From: Paralithodes platypus
Lineage: Eukaryota; Arthropoda; Malacostraca; Decapoda; Lithodidae
Direction: 5' to 3'
DNA: 64,000 nt
Assembly: GCA_032716605.1 (NCBI GenBank)
Contig: CM064509.1
Coordinates: 47,449,120 to 47,513,119, forward strand
How positions within the stretch are numbered: the stretch's first letter is position 1; each line of letters starts with the position of its first letter. This document shows, one piece after another, positions 1-11,287 of this stretch. The translations under genes and the position numbers were made by a program. A model generated the notes under the pieces. It ran no database searches, was not told the origin of the DNA, and saw only the letters and a program-made list of their open reading frames with translations.

Positions 1-235
1 AAACAAGAATTGTGATGCGCAACGACCCGCTTGATTCAAATCCGTGAATAGCTGGTATTTTGCTGTTTTTTTGGCACGGATGACAAATATTGGGATATTT
101 AAGGGTGTCTGCGGATAACGAGTTTCACGAATATTTGGAGCGCGGATAACGGGAGTGCACTGTACATATTACTAAGACGTCACTCTCTTTTTCCCAGATA
201 TACGAAAGATCACTTATAGCTTTTTTACGTTACTA

Positions 236-431
236 ACCAATCTGTCCCCTACTAACATCCTAATCCTGCCACAGACATTAGTTCCAGGGCAGTAGTTCCC
301 TCTCCAATTTTCCCTAACCCATTCTAAACCACTGTTTGGACAGTTGATCCTCAGTGTTTTGGAGGACAAGCAGTCTAGAGGGGTCACTAGACCTGTTGTT
401 GCTTGATTTTCTTTGTACTCCTCTTGTACTC
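236..431 (+). repeat. CR1-type LINE 3' end (untranslated tail)
   Basis: This segment is nearly identical to 37855-38049, which directly follows a CR1 reverse-transcriptase reading frame, so it is a solitary 3' tail of the same family. Both copies end in an imperfect tandem repeat of a 10-base unit (TTTGTACTCC). CR1 elements are known to end in short direct repeats rather than poly(A). Confidence 0.7.
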
Positions 432-1859
432 CCTCTCCTTCCCAGCCTATCTCTCCCCATATCCACCATCCTCAATTATTGGCTATTTTTCCTTCTATTT
501 TCGCCATTCCTCCCTTTCCCTTTACAAAATAGGATGAGTCATGGTCTCCCACACTTCTTCGTCATCTTCACATGTGTGTATGACAGCTAGGAGAGTCAGT
601 ATACCTCGAGCAGGCCCAGGAAGCACATGTATGTCGCTTTCTCTCTCTCACCTCCCTCCACCCCGTCCCGCCACACATATACATTTTTCACTAGATATTT
701 GCTGTTTACACTTATTGTCTGATCTACACTGTTCATATGTTCATCATATAAGTAAAAAATACGCACATGGAGTAGAAATAATGCTTTATATGGTAAATAT
801 AACAAATTCTGTCAGAATCAAAGGTATTTTTCAAGCATACGCGGGCGGGCGTTTATAAACCATCAAATGGCGCTCTCCTCAGGTTAATCAAGAAGGAATG
901 ATTGTAATACAGTACATGTCGCTAGAAATGTGAATTTAAATAAGAAAAATACCCATATGCGGTGGGTGGAAATGGAATAGAAAAGTATAAAAATTAAAAC
1001 ATAGTCAAGAATTCACCGAACTAAGCTTCGCGAGAGAGAATATCTCTATAAGATACAATTCCTTTGTGATAGTTCTGAGAGTTAAAAACAAATTAATATG
1101 CAGCACTCTTCTGTACTTCAGCAACGAAAATCAGTTTAAAATGCACATTATTTTCCATGCCGAATAATTCATGAAGTTTCGACGCCTAAAATATGTAAAG
1201 CAATGTCGAATAATTGATATACTGTATATTCGTGAAATGCACATCTCCCCCTTAGCGAATAATTAAAATATAGACTCCTAGCTCTACACATATTCACGTT
1301 AACATATAAGTTGATGTAATAATTATATGTCAATGGCTCTTCACCACTCGGGTATCGTCTCAAGTTTCATACAATAGAGTTCCGGCTTCTTCCCCCTACT
1401 TTGTCTCAGCCACTCCACATCTCCCTTCAACATTAATATCCTTACTGGGTATCGCATATCAACAATTCCATGGTTCGTTTTAGTGACGAAATTGAACAAG
1501 CTTTTCCTATATATTAGTTATTACAAACAAACAAACAAAATACTGAAGACGTGCTATATAATATGTACATTGACATAAACACCAAACAAATATATGCTTG
1601 TTTGTATAGTATTGGTGTGTTATGGGAGGAGAGAGTGGTAGTAAAATATATATACACTAACAAGTAGACCCACCAGATACTCAAATCTCTGGTAGCTCGC
1701 CGAAATTTGTTAGTCTTGTAAAATCGTGACATCACGCATGGGATGTAGATGTTGACGACAACATAGAGAGAATGTCGTTCCTCTTTGGTTTTCCATTGTT
1801 AACTCATACTGGTAGAAGCTTTGCATATTTACTGGCTAGAAATTCAAGAAAGCACTATG
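432..1859. other. No gene recognised
   Basis: AT-rich sequence with scattered short frames and small pyrimidine tracts. I see no family similarity, no splice-supported exon and no terminal repeats. Confidence 0.5.
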
Positions 1860-2292
1860 TTAACCCCTAAAGAGCAGCGCCCGGCTATAGCCGGGCGCCA
1901 ATTTGCAGCAAGTTACAAGCGTTATTAAGGCTTTTAAAGGGTTAAAATCGAGTGCAAATGGCCGGGAGCGCAGCGGGTCACACGTCCGACTCCCAGGGCC
2001 TGCCACCGCCCACTGACTCACCCTCCCTGTGTTCTCGAGAGACCGACAGTGTAGCCAGTAGTGAGCGTAGCTGGAAAAAATATGCCGTTATACGCTAAAC
2101 TCCCATGTTGGTGGTTCCACTGCCTGAGAACGACGAGTGCTACGTAGCTTGTTCTGGTCTCAATTTGAAGCTTTTAGCGCCTAGTTTCTTGCTGCTGAAT
2201 ACATTTCGTTTCATGCAGATACTTGATTTATCATTCAGGAGGGCCTGAATATGCCCAAAATAGCCCCAAAACCCCCGCTCATGAGGTGTTAA
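1860..2292. mobile_element. TTAA-flanked miniature element (divergent relative of the 488-bp family)
   Basis: Bounded by TTAA at 1860-1863 and 2289-2292. The ends read inward as TTAACCCCTAAAGAGCAGCG and TTAACACCTCATGAGCGGGG, close to the ends of the 488-bp TTAA family found repeatedly in this window, but the interior is different. A perfect 22-bp GC-rich palindrome lies at 1877-1898. TTAA target sites are the hallmark of the piggyBac superfamily. There is no coding capacity, so it is non-autonomous. Confidence 0.65.
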
Positions 2293-2505
2293 GAACAAGT
2301 AGAATATGAACAAATATCAATCAAGGCATTAATTTTGTAATTATATTCGATATAAATATGCAGACGAAGAAAGCTCATGCCCTGCAGCCGCTATACTTCT
2401 ACTATATTCACGCCCAAGTACAATTATATGTCGATGTATGTTTACTGTATGTCTTGAATTAGGTTTGGTTACGTTGGTTGGGTTAGTTTTTATCATCAAA
2501 GCCAG

Positions 2506-2741
2506 CCGTCCGGCTGGCTCAGTTGACAGCGTGCCTGATTCCCATCTTCCAGGTCTCGTGTTCGATCCCCGCTCAGATTGAAAAGTTTTTCTGGGATATA
2601 GCCGGCGGTTACCATCTCCCCATGAGCAAGGGGGATGGGTAATGGTCTCTGGTAGACTAAAGAAAGCCAAGCGCTTGTGAATCCTCGAAGGAGGAGATAC
2701 AGGCGCTATATAAGTAACCAGACGATTATTATTATTATTAA
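2506..2741 (+). mobile_element. tRNA-derived SINE with L2-type 3' tail
   Basis: The 5' part has RNA polymerase III box A (GGCTCAGTTG, 2517-2526) and box B (GTTCGATCCC, 2560-2569) at tRNA-like spacing. The 3' part (2671-2741) carries GCGCTTGTGAATCCTCG, then GGCGCTATATAAGTAAC, and ends in (ATT)n. The same block in the same order closes the LINE at 51.3-54.5 kb. This is the expected design of a tRNA-headed SINE mobilised by an L2-group LINE. The exact 5' boundary is uncertain by a few bases. Confidence 0.8.
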
Positions 2742-3586
2742 ATGTCAGGGCATAGCGGCTGCGGCCATGCTTTCCCCGCAGACGAAAGCACAGTTGTCAT
2801 AGCGAACTCTCTTATAGTGCATTTAATATATTACCCAGGTCTATTATTGTATGCTGGGTGAAAGTTTTAATAATTAAACCAGACAAAAGCTGGAATTTTT
2901 TTAGGTACTCATGATAGTGGTGAAAAAGAAAAGAAATTAAAGAATATGTCAGTCATAATAACTGGGTTCGTGTGTTTCCGTGTTCCCGAGTGGCTTAACG
3001 GTGTTGCCATATTTCAAAGTATCTTTGTTTTCTTGTTCTTTTTTCAATTGTGCAGTACCTACAGTACTATCATACTGCATGTACCCGGGTACGTTGTGGT
3101 GACTACATTTAAAGGAAGTTTATACTGTTCAGGCAATCATGTGTTAGTGGGATAATAATAATGAAGACACTTAAATTATCGTACGAGCCAGCTGTCCTAG
3201 TGTGCGCCGCCCTCTCGCTCTTAACCCTGGCTACCACCACGTAGCCTATATTCCGCGTATATTTCACTATCTTATGAGACAGTAAACACCCCCATGACCA
3301 ATATATCGCAACATTAACCCATTTTTAAGACAATTCACCATAATCCTCATTATGGAACACAATAGGTTAGCATGATGAGTTGATGACTGGCCAAAACTGC
3401 ATGCAGACCGTATGCAGAGACCTTGGCTATTATTTTCATACAACGATTTTATCCCGAAAATGATGTAATAATGACTCCTTACAGTGGTGACAAGCTCACG
3501 AGATACTGTCATTAGACTTAATCGCAACTAAATATAGTATACTTCAATGAAAGACATGTTATTCAGCTTTTCAAAGCCACACATCC
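2742..3586. other. No gene recognised
   Basis: Mixed AT-rich sequence. A short tRNA-like string near 2985-3010 has no box B partner. No repeat shared with the rest of the window was noticed. Confidence 0.45.
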
Positions 3587-4073
3587 TTAGCCCTTGTCTA
3601 TCGGGGCCCGACTTAAGTCCGTATAGAAAAATTTGGACTATGTGGTGGGGCCCGACTTAAGTCTGTGTGCAATTTTGGTGCAATATTGGCTCTGAGAGAG
3701 AGACGAGTGACGGGAGGAGCCTGGGTTACCTCATGACCGCTCGCCACGGCCGCCGTGGAACGCCTGAGATTCACTCCACTTACATCCACCCTCACTCCCT
3801 CGCTACATACGTAATTATGTAAAGAAATTACCGAATTTTAGCGATTTTGCCCTTCGGTTGCACGATCGTTGCAAGACAACCAGTGATTGTAGAAGGATGG
3901 TTCGGGTGTCATGGGAAAGCTCAATTTACGGCCTTTCAGGGATACATACTTGTATTACGCTCTGGGTCTTGTTTATGCATGAAAAAGAGCACGGAATCAA
4001 CCCCATTTATGGTTAAAAAAAACGCTGAGCGGCACAGTGAAATATACTCCACCACCTGCTCTTAAGGTGTTAG
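3587..4073 (+). mobile_element. 488-bp TTAA-type miniature element, GACTTAAGTC subfamily, flanked by TTAG
   Basis: Full-length member of the commonest miniature element here. It runs from a CCCTT...GGGGCCCGAC end to a ...GCTCTTAAGGTG end and contains two copies of a GACTTAAGTC motif. Unlike the others it is flanked by TTAG on both sides (3587-3590, 4070-4073). It is closest in sequence to the copy at 17978-18465. It has no coding capacity. Confidence 0.85.
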
Positions 4074-5037
4074 ATTCTTCAGGTTTGTATATGAAATATA
4101 GCGCTACTGTCCCAGGCGTGACGTCACACTGGATGTCGGAGGTTCCAATTTTACTTCGGTGAGTTAACTTCTTGTATGTATATAAACTTTGAGTGGTAGT
4201 ACCAGGCGTCCTGGGCAACAACAAAGGCTAGATCTGATTCGTTCCAGACCCTCATCCAGTTTTCTCGTGCTCCAATCATCCAGCTTTGTATACCAGAGGT
4301 GCTGTGTCATTCCTGCGTTTGATGGCCGCTGTGGGTGTGGGTAGATGAGTGATTGTGTTGGTATTGGCAGAGTGGGTGATAGGGTGTTGGAGATTGAAAT
4401 TAGAACAAGTGTACGTGCTCAGTGATTGAGGGAGCATGAGTGTGATGAAATGAAACATTTGAGTAAATGTAACTAGGTTGGATATGGTGTTCTGGTAAAG
4501 GCTAAAGATGGATATGAACGTGAGTGGGTTATTAAGGGTTGATGGAATAGATGTAAGTGTGGTTGTTGGTTGGATGAGTGTGGTATGAGTTAAGTAGAAG
4601 CTACACATAGATGCTGCTGGCCTTCTTCCTCTGGCAGGCTGAAAATGAGTGTATTTGTGGGTGCTGTCTGGATGAGGGGGAATTAAATTTAGGTTAATAT
4701 ATCGACCCAAAAAGTCAGCAGAAAGTGGACATGGAAAAGTCCTAATGAATTAAGCAAAAAATAAATTGAGTTTAACCTTACTGACAAAACAGATATTGTG
4801 AAACTGAAAATAACATAGATATAACATAACTGAAAAAGTGAATGCTGGAAGTGACTACATATTGGTGAATTAGAAAGATAGAAACAAAGCTATTTAGAAG
4901 TATCAAACCAGGCTCTATGAGAAAGAACTGGGAAGTTTAGCTTAGATATTAAGAATATATTTTGTTCAGGATCATGTAAACATTGATGTACAATACCCAC
5001 GGTAGCAATAAGTAAATTTAGGAGAGCTTTAAAAGAC
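4074..5037. other. No gene recognised
   Basis: Contains a low-complexity Thr/Pro/Ser-rich minus-strand frame (4276-4710) caused by GTG/ATG-rich DNA. I do not consider it a gene. The right part may belong to the LINE fragment that follows. Confidence 0.45.
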
Positions 5038-5345
5038 GAAATGAGGCATACCAGATGGTGGTGAAAATCTTACTCTTGACCAAATCACTGATGCAAGCGA
5101 TGTTGCATTTAACAAACTAGGTAAGCTATACACACAATGTCTGCAATGTTGAATGGTTCCTAAACCCTGAAAAAATCCTCCAGTATTCTTATGCACAAAA
5201 AAGAGATGCTAAAAACCTGAAAATCTATCGAACAGTCAGCTTACTTTCTTTTTTGCATAAACTGTTTACAATAATTGTTATCAACCGGATAGGTAGAATA
5301 TTAGATTCAAATAAACCGAGAGAACAAACAGGTTTTCGAATTAGG
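5038..5345 (+). pseudogene. LINE reverse-transcriptase fragment (BovB/RTE-like)
   Basis: Translating the plus strand with frame changes gives the conserved start of a reverse-transcriptase domain. A segment resembling 'LYTQCLQ...VP' is followed by a KKxDAKNLKIYRTVSLLS-like block (family consensus ILIHKKGD..NYRPISLLS), then HKLFTIIVINRI and PREQTGFR. These are RT motifs 0-2 of RTE/BovB-like LINEs. Stops and frameshifts interrupt the upstream half, and the domain ends abruptly at a GTG-rich junction before the catalytic centre. It is a short dead fragment. Which LINE clade it belongs to is inferred. Confidence 0.65.
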
Positions 5346-5453
5346 TACTTGACAACATACCATATGTGAAGAGCTGATTGGGTGGGTGTGGTATAGAATG
5401 TGTGTTGGTGGGTGGCTATGATAAAGTGACACTGTGTGTGCTTTTGGGTACAG

Positions 5454-5876
5454 GGTAGCATAAATGGTGGTGGATTTATCGAGATGACGGGGCTGGAAAA
5501 TGTTGTGCCAAAACACACCACAAGCCTTTTTCCATCAACCAAAGGACCGAGGGTATCAACCCATAGAATTGCGACCATAAGGGACCAGAAGAAGGACCGG
5601 AAGCAGTCTCCCCTGGAAAGCAGTAACAACATATTTCAGTCACCCGTATCACAGCTCCAGGGAAAACGCGCGGCTCCCGACACACTTAAGATACGTATGG
5701 TAAGACATCCACCACAGTTTGTTGGTATTTACCCTCAGGCGCCAGGTGAGCAATGGCCGCCTACACCTGGCCCGGATTTGGACTACGAGGAGGCGAATTT
5801 TATGCAAATGCGACATCAACCTCCTTCGTTCCTCTCCAATTACCCTGGCAGTTCCAAACATAACCACCACCGCTAG
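5454..5876 (+). CDS. Possible terminal coding exon of an unidentified host gene
   Basis: An open frame of about 140 codons runs from a good splice-acceptor candidate (pyrimidine-rich GTGTGCTTTTGGGTACAG ending at 5453) to a TAG at 5874-5876. AT-rich, 3'UTR-like sequence follows, with an AATAAA at 6018-6023. The peptide is hydrophilic. Its first half is basic and Ser/Thr-rich (STKGPRVSTHRIATIRDQ). Its second half is rich in Pro/Tyr/Gln and contains DLDYEEANFMQM and two PP-rich blocks, like a cytoplasmic tail or disordered C-terminus. There is no transmembrane segment or known domain. It is the only long frame in the window with no transposon similarity. It could still be a chance frame or part of an unrecognised element. 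Confidence 0.35.
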   Translation, partial: GSINGGGFIEMTGLENVVPKHTTSLFPSTKGPRVSTHRIATIRDQKKDRKQSPLESSNNIFQSPVSQLQGKRAAPDTLKIRMVRHPPQFVGIYPQAPGEQWPPTPGPDLDYEEANFMQMRHQPPSFLSNYPGSSKHNHHR

Positions 5877-6017
5877 GCGAGACAATATTTACATTTCAGC
5901 TAAAGAAGAGGACAAACAGACAGCTCCATAAAAGCCTCTAAATAGAGAGAAGCCTCCAATACTGTAAATAATTTATTCTATGTACACCTAAGCTTTAGGC
6001 TATCTACTTTTATTATA

Positions 6018-6023
6018 AATAAA
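6018..6023 (+). promoter_or_regulatory. Candidate polyadenylation signal AATAAA
   Basis: AATAAA lies about 140 bases downstream of the stop of the candidate exon at 5454-5876, within AT-rich sequence. It would be the 3' end of that transcript if the exon is real. Confidence 0.3.
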
Positions 6024-6912
6024 TATGACATACCATTCCTCACATAACCATGTATGCATTGTATATTTAAGGCTTTAGACAACCACGCAATAAATCAGAA
6101 ACTATATTTCCCATGCCTCTCATGTTCCGGAAACACCCGACTTGTCACTCTCCGTAAAATCAAATACTACCTGGCCGAAAAGAGGGCAAAGTTAGGCAAG
6201 TCGAGGCCCTGTGTCCCATGGGTAACCTGTGGGGGTGTATACGTTAACAACTCGATCCGGATAGCACCATCCGTAGAGGTTAGCCAATATCCTCTTAGAT
6301 CGTGCCCACCTAGCTGCGACGGAGTCTGGACGAGAGCGTTTGTGTGCATGTAGGCTGTACCGCAAGTAACCTGCACTATTAATACCTGTGCGAGGGTATT
6401 CCCGGGACCCCCTTGGTAAACAGACAAAGACGGACAACGCACTCAGTCACCCCCACGTGTGTCAGATCTCTACAAGGCTACTCTCTACTATACTCCAACT
6501 CAAATTAAGTGCTTCTTGTTTATTTAAGTGTTTCGTGATTATTGCAAAGGTTGTGTAGGATATGTTATGTGTTCAAGTTAACGTAAATAGCCAAGATCTT
6601 TTATTCTCTCCTTAGTCTCTGTTACTCGTGTCGAGAGTACATACAAACTCTATCTTGGGATTGATATATATATATATACTGCGTAATATACAGTATACTC
6701 ATATATTACCACTAAGGTTTATATATATATTCGTTTGACAGTAATACCCGCACCTTACACGTAAATGTTGTGAACACCCCTGGCAGATCTTATACTAAGT
6801 TAATAGGATTATCAGGGTACATAAATCGTGTATATATGTTCACAGAGAGTGTTATCTATCGTGTCTCTTAGTTAGTCTCATACTATTTATGTTTCCTGGG
6901 TTCATAACCAGT
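6024..6912. other. No gene recognised
   Basis: Contains a GC-richer block (6170-6460) with overlapping frames on both strands and no recognisable domain, then AT-rich sequence with a (TA)n run near 6663-6680. Confidence 0.4.
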
Positions 6913-7400
6913 TTAACACCTTACGAGCGGCCTATGCGGTTTATTTATATGTACCGCCCAGCGGGGTGTTTTTAGCCAAAATAGGGCTGTTTACGTGATC
7001 ATTTTCATGCCTAAATAAGACCCAGAACGTAAAACAAGTACCTATCCCTGAAAGGGCATAAACAGAGCTTTCGAATGACACCATAACGATCCTTTTATGT
7101 TGGCTAGTTTTCTTGCAATAACCGTGCAACGCGAGTGCAAAAAGCATGTAATTAGCCACTTTCCCGATATAATTCCTTATATAGCGAGTTAGAGAGGGAG
7201 GAGGGAGCTGGGATTCGTGTCAGTATGTTCGCCACGGTGGTCTGGAGAAGTCATACGCTCGCTACTCTCCTGCCACCACTTGTCTCTCTCTCTCAGCAAC
7301 ATTACGTGCTGAAATTGCCACTCGAGTTATGTCGAGCGCCGCCACATAGTCCAGCTTTATTTAACTCGACTTATGTGGTGAGCCGCTAATTAAGGGTTAA
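6913..7400 (-). mobile_element. 488-bp TTAA-type miniature element, CGACTTATGTCG subfamily
   Basis: TTAA at 6913-6916 and 7397-7400 bracket a 480-bp interior. The left end reads CACCTTACGAGCGGCC; the right end, read inward, gives CCCTTAATTAGCGGC. The interior has the family's conserved blocks, including two direct copies of a CTCGA-(C/G)TTATGT motif near the CCCTT end. Closest relatives are at 30719, 32861 and 35965. Confidence 0.9.
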
Positions 7401-8060
7401 AAATTTAATTCGAATTCATAGTAATTCTATTTTGTCCACATCACGTTAATATTTCAATGTCGAGGACTCAGTCTTCCACACGAGACTAATATTAATTTTT
7501 GCTCAGTTTCCTGAACTATTATTCCTAAATCTAACAGTATACGTTAGTAGAGAATTAAACCCTCTCTTAACCCTCTCCGACATATGACGCGAGTTTGAGC
7601 CTATTGCGGATACTTTAAAGCCTTTGTTACCATCAGGGGTATTTAGAAACCTTTAGTTTAGTTACTTCAACCTCTGCAGTTGTCTTTGAGTTAGCTGTGG
7701 GCAGAAAACTAATTTTGGAGAGGTAATTATAAGAGTGAGAAAACTCTATTTCTTATTGCTAATCTGGCAACCTCTGCGTCATAAATGCGTGAAAGGGTTA
7801 ATATAAATAACTTATTCGTTATTTACCATTCAGCTGACATTCTTATTTATATATTTTAACTTCACTGAGACAGTGTGACCTCAGTATTATTGACCTATCT
7901 ACACGCTAGCTGCGCGTTTACTTTGACCTCAGGATATCAGCTATTATTCGAGACTAACCGCTCTGTCAGCATTTATGCTTTATTTATATTTTCATCATAT
8001 GTTTATTCAATTGTGATTGATCAATTATTCTTATAAACTGATTTATTTACCATCCATGCT
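7401..8060. other. No gene recognised
   Basis: AT-rich DNA between two miniature elements. No coding or repeat signal noticed. Confidence 0.45.
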
Positions 8061-8508
8061 TTAACACTCAAGCCGCGGGGCCCGGCATATGTCGAGTGAG
8101 AGACTCGTGGCCACCCCTGCGGTGCCCGACATTAATCGGGCTGGATTTTGAGCACATTATCGGCTCTGAGAGAGAGTCCACGCTTTGGGAGTACGATAGG
8201 CAGGCTATGACCGCTCTGCATGGACCCAGTGCCGTGACTAACAGTACCTCCGCACCATTCCACACCCACGGCCTTGCGAGACCAGGAAAAAACTTGGTAA
8301 ATTACTTTATTTTAGGGTTTTTTCCCTCGTGTTGCGCGATCGCTACAGAATAACCCGTGGTCGTACAAGGATGATTCAGGTGTCATTGGCAAGCTCTATT
8401 ATCGCCCTTTCATGGATACATAATTGTATTACGCTCTGGCTCTTGTTTATGCATGAAAAAGAGCATGGAATGAAGCTCGTTTAGGGTAAATATGCCCCCC
8501 TGCCAGGT
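8061..8508 (+). mobile_element. Truncated 488-bp TTAA-type miniature element
   Basis: Starts at TTAA (8061-8064) with the CCCGG-type end and follows the family for about 445 bases, through the TTGTATTACGCTCTGGCTC and GCATGAAAAAGAGCATGG blocks. It stops before the expected ...AAGGTGTTAA end. The break abuts the candidate LTR of the gypsy-like element, so one inserted into or truncated the other. Confidence 0.75.
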
Positions 8509-8696
8509 AGTAGAAGTTACAAACATCCCCGTTGGACAGGGTTTAAGAATATTATCATTCATTCTTGAAGTAGGTTCGAGAGTATTTCTATATACAGTAG
8601 ATACGGCTCCGACCATTATTATTTATTCTTATCTATGCCGTGCCTGATTAAAAGTGAAATAAAAACTTGTGAAACCCAACCGTGTATTCTGTATCA
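8509..8696 (+). repeat. Candidate 5' LTR of a gypsy-like retrotransposon
   Basis: The stretch upstream of the gag frame ends in TGTATCA and contains GAAATAAAAAC, a polyadenylation-like signal. One base later a TGG (8698-8700) could begin a tRNA primer-binding site. No second LTR is visible in the window, so the left boundary is a guess. Confidence 0.3.
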
Positions 8697-8916
8697 TTGG
8701 TAGAGATTGAGGAGATTTATAATTGCATACTTGGAGTCACTTGTGTTCCTGCTGAGTGTTATACTTCTAGAAAGCTTTCCTAAAGGTGGAAAGATAGAAC
8801 TGACTTAATCGGGCAATAATTATCGCCCTGCATAACACTGGTTGCCGCTGTGTCTCAACACGGCATAACGACTCTGATTTGAATTTATCTCAATCTTTAC
8901 CAATACACGAATCATC

Positions 8917-9592
8917 ATGCCGGAAAAATCGCTGGATATTATTCCATTTAAACCAGAGGACCATGATATAGTCACCTATCTTGAAGTTGTGAAACCTGTC
9001 CTTGACATTGTATTCGGGGAAAATGACAATGCGAAAATCCACACCGTTGTCATGAAGTTAGGCAGGCATATGTTCCTCGTGTCCAGTTATGTGCGTGATT
9101 CTCCACAAATAACGTGGGCCCAGTTTGAAAGTTATACCACCTCAGCAATCAACCCATCTCTAGGTAGAGTTGTAGCAGATAGACAGTTTCATCAGGTTAA
9201 ATTCACAGGAAATCTAGACCACACGATCAACCAGTTGAACCAACTGGCACTGACAGCATTTCCCACCCAGACTGTTGCTAAACAAATAGAGAGTGTTTTT
9301 AGTGCATTGTTGAGGATACTGCCCACATCTGTGAGAGATCATTTTGCCATAGCAGAACCCACGGGTTATGACGTAGACCTGCCAGTAATTCGGCGCATCT
9401 AAGCCCTGAAACAGACACAGGAGACAAATAAAATAGCCGTGATTAGCTGTACAACTACTCAACCTCAAGCTCCTATAACTTTTCCCTCACCTACTGCATT
9501 TTACCGTTCCCAAGACAAAATGGAGGAATGGGCCAGAGTTCGACCCTCAGACTGGAAGCCATCTACTTCCAGGTACCCCCTTGTCTCTCTTA
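8917..9592 (+). pseudogene. gag of a gypsy-like LTR retrotransposon, 5' part
   Basis: The frame starts at an ATG (MPEKSLDIIPF), about 220 bases after the candidate LTR end. It encodes an all-alpha capsid-like segment, with blocks such as ITWAQFESYTTSAINPSL and IESVFSALLRILPTSVRDHF. An in-frame TAA at 9400-9402 interrupts it, after which the same frame continues to a Trp/Pro-rich stretch (MEEWARVRPSDWKPS). At 9592 it is cut by the AGGGTACTTC end of a DNA transposon. The rest of the protein is at 38540 onward, where the frame resumes after one TTA target duplication. I assign it to a gypsy-like element because the continuation contains an aspartic protease and a Ty3-type RT start. Gag itself is too divergent to classify. 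Confidence 0.65.
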
Positions 9593-10018
9593 AGGGTACT
9601 TCACACAGTCAGGAATGCGAGCTAGAATCACTAGGAGTAATGATTCCTGTTGATTCCTGGGAATACGACCGCGAATGTCTGCAATTCCCCGTGCACTCAC
9701 AACACCGTAGGAACCAGTGGGAGTGTACCTGCGAATCACTGGGAGTCACCAGGTATCAACGGGATAAAACCGGGAATGAAGTGCGACTTATTGAAAAGTT
9801 GAAAATTAACGGTCGCTATCGGATTAGTGTAATATACGAGTCGTAGGAGTAATACAGGAGTCACTGGGAGTTAGGTAGGAGTCACTGGGAGTCACCGAGC
9901 ATCACTGGGAGTTGTTAGGAATGAGATGCGAGTATGCCAGTCATGGCCCTCATTGTGCACAGCCCCTATATAAGGGACCCCCAAGCTGTGCCATGCCACA
10001 TCATCATTAAAGGGTACT

Positions 10019-10831
10019 TGTGATAAATAAATTGACAACACGGGTGTCTTGGTAGTGTTTGCAACAGCCTTCCAGTAGGGTGGCCTCGTTGGAGTGAACC
10101 ATTTCCTGCCAGAACCTGGTGATTGTAAATATTGTAGGGGATGGTTGATATTGAGTAGTTTGGAACTATAAGATTGCCTTGGCCAAGTTAATTTAGTTAT
10201 AAGGCCTTGTATGATTGAACTTAGAGGTGCTGTATTGGGGACCAGTTTTGAAGCTCCCGCGATCGCAGGCGCGATCCACCATTTGTACTGGTTATTTCAA
10301 CCCCTAGATATTATGTTTACTAAATCGTTGTGAAGCTATATTTATATCAGTATTTATATAATTAGGTGCTTATTTTTCATTAATGTGATTTACTGAAGAG
10401 GGAGTGAACCCTTGGTAATGGATCGGTATATAATTTGTTTAAAAGTCGGAAAATGAAATTCCGAACAGACGCCCGTAAACTTTTGAACTGTAAGGACGTG
10501 TCTCTGACCTCTTCCACCACACTCCCCGTGTCCGGCCCGGAGTCCTGACCCTTTAACCCTTAGCTACCAAAGCCGGAATCCTCTGAACTACACCAGGACC
10601 CTAGTTATAGCTAAGTCATTGATATACATGGCTTTTTATACAATGTTTAGTTAGGGTATCCTGAGAGATAGGCTATCGTGGGTAAGACTAGGCTACTAAA
10701 CAACACTCATCTGCTCCTATAGTTCTTGCCACAAGGTAGGCTATCTCAGACTTTAATTTTATTAATTTTTATTAATTTTATATTTTTATTGGTGTGGTAA
10801 GAGATAACTTTTTACCATTTCATCCCCCACA
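10019..10831 (+). repeat. BEL/Pao 5' LTR
   Basis: Begins TGTGATAAATAAATTGAC and ends ATCCCCCACA. It matches the 3' LTR along its whole length apart from scattered substitutions and a 9-base indel near 10556. Confidence 0.92.
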
Positions 10832-11287
10832 TTTTTGGTTCCCCGAGTGAGGATTCCGATCAGTGTGTAGACTAAGGATCGAGTTAGGGCCAGTTTTCAA
10901 CAGTTAGGGTCCCTGCTAATCTGTAGCGGTAGGCCTAATGTTTAAGGTCGTTTTTGTGGGACATAGTTTGATCCCCCACCGTTATGAGGTCCCTAACTGT
11001 GATGCGATGGCCTTGGGTGAGTGGCATTTCAATTAACCCGGGAACTGCAGGAAGACTCTTAAGAGTTCCCCCGGCGGACTGCGGGAAGACTCTTAAGAGT
11101 AAGGCTTTTGAACACGTACCATCTTGCCTGCCTCCAGGCCCACTGCACCACGCACCACTGCCGCCCCTGCCGACGCCGCCCCTGCCGGCCCCTCTGCTCC
11201 TGCCGACGCCCCTGCCGGCCCTTCTGCTCCTGCCCCTGCCCATAAGACGCCCCTACGTGCTAGAGCGAGCAGAAAAATCTGACACCA

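Noticed and set aside
2980..3015. tRNA-like string GTTCCCGAGTGGCTTAACGG
   Set aside because: It resembles a tRNA D-arm/box A, but no anticodon stem, box B or acceptor pairing follows.
4276..4710. 144-codon minus-strand frame
   Set aside because: Low-complexity Thr/Pro/Asn composition produced by GTG/ATG-rich DNA; no domain, splice or promoter support.
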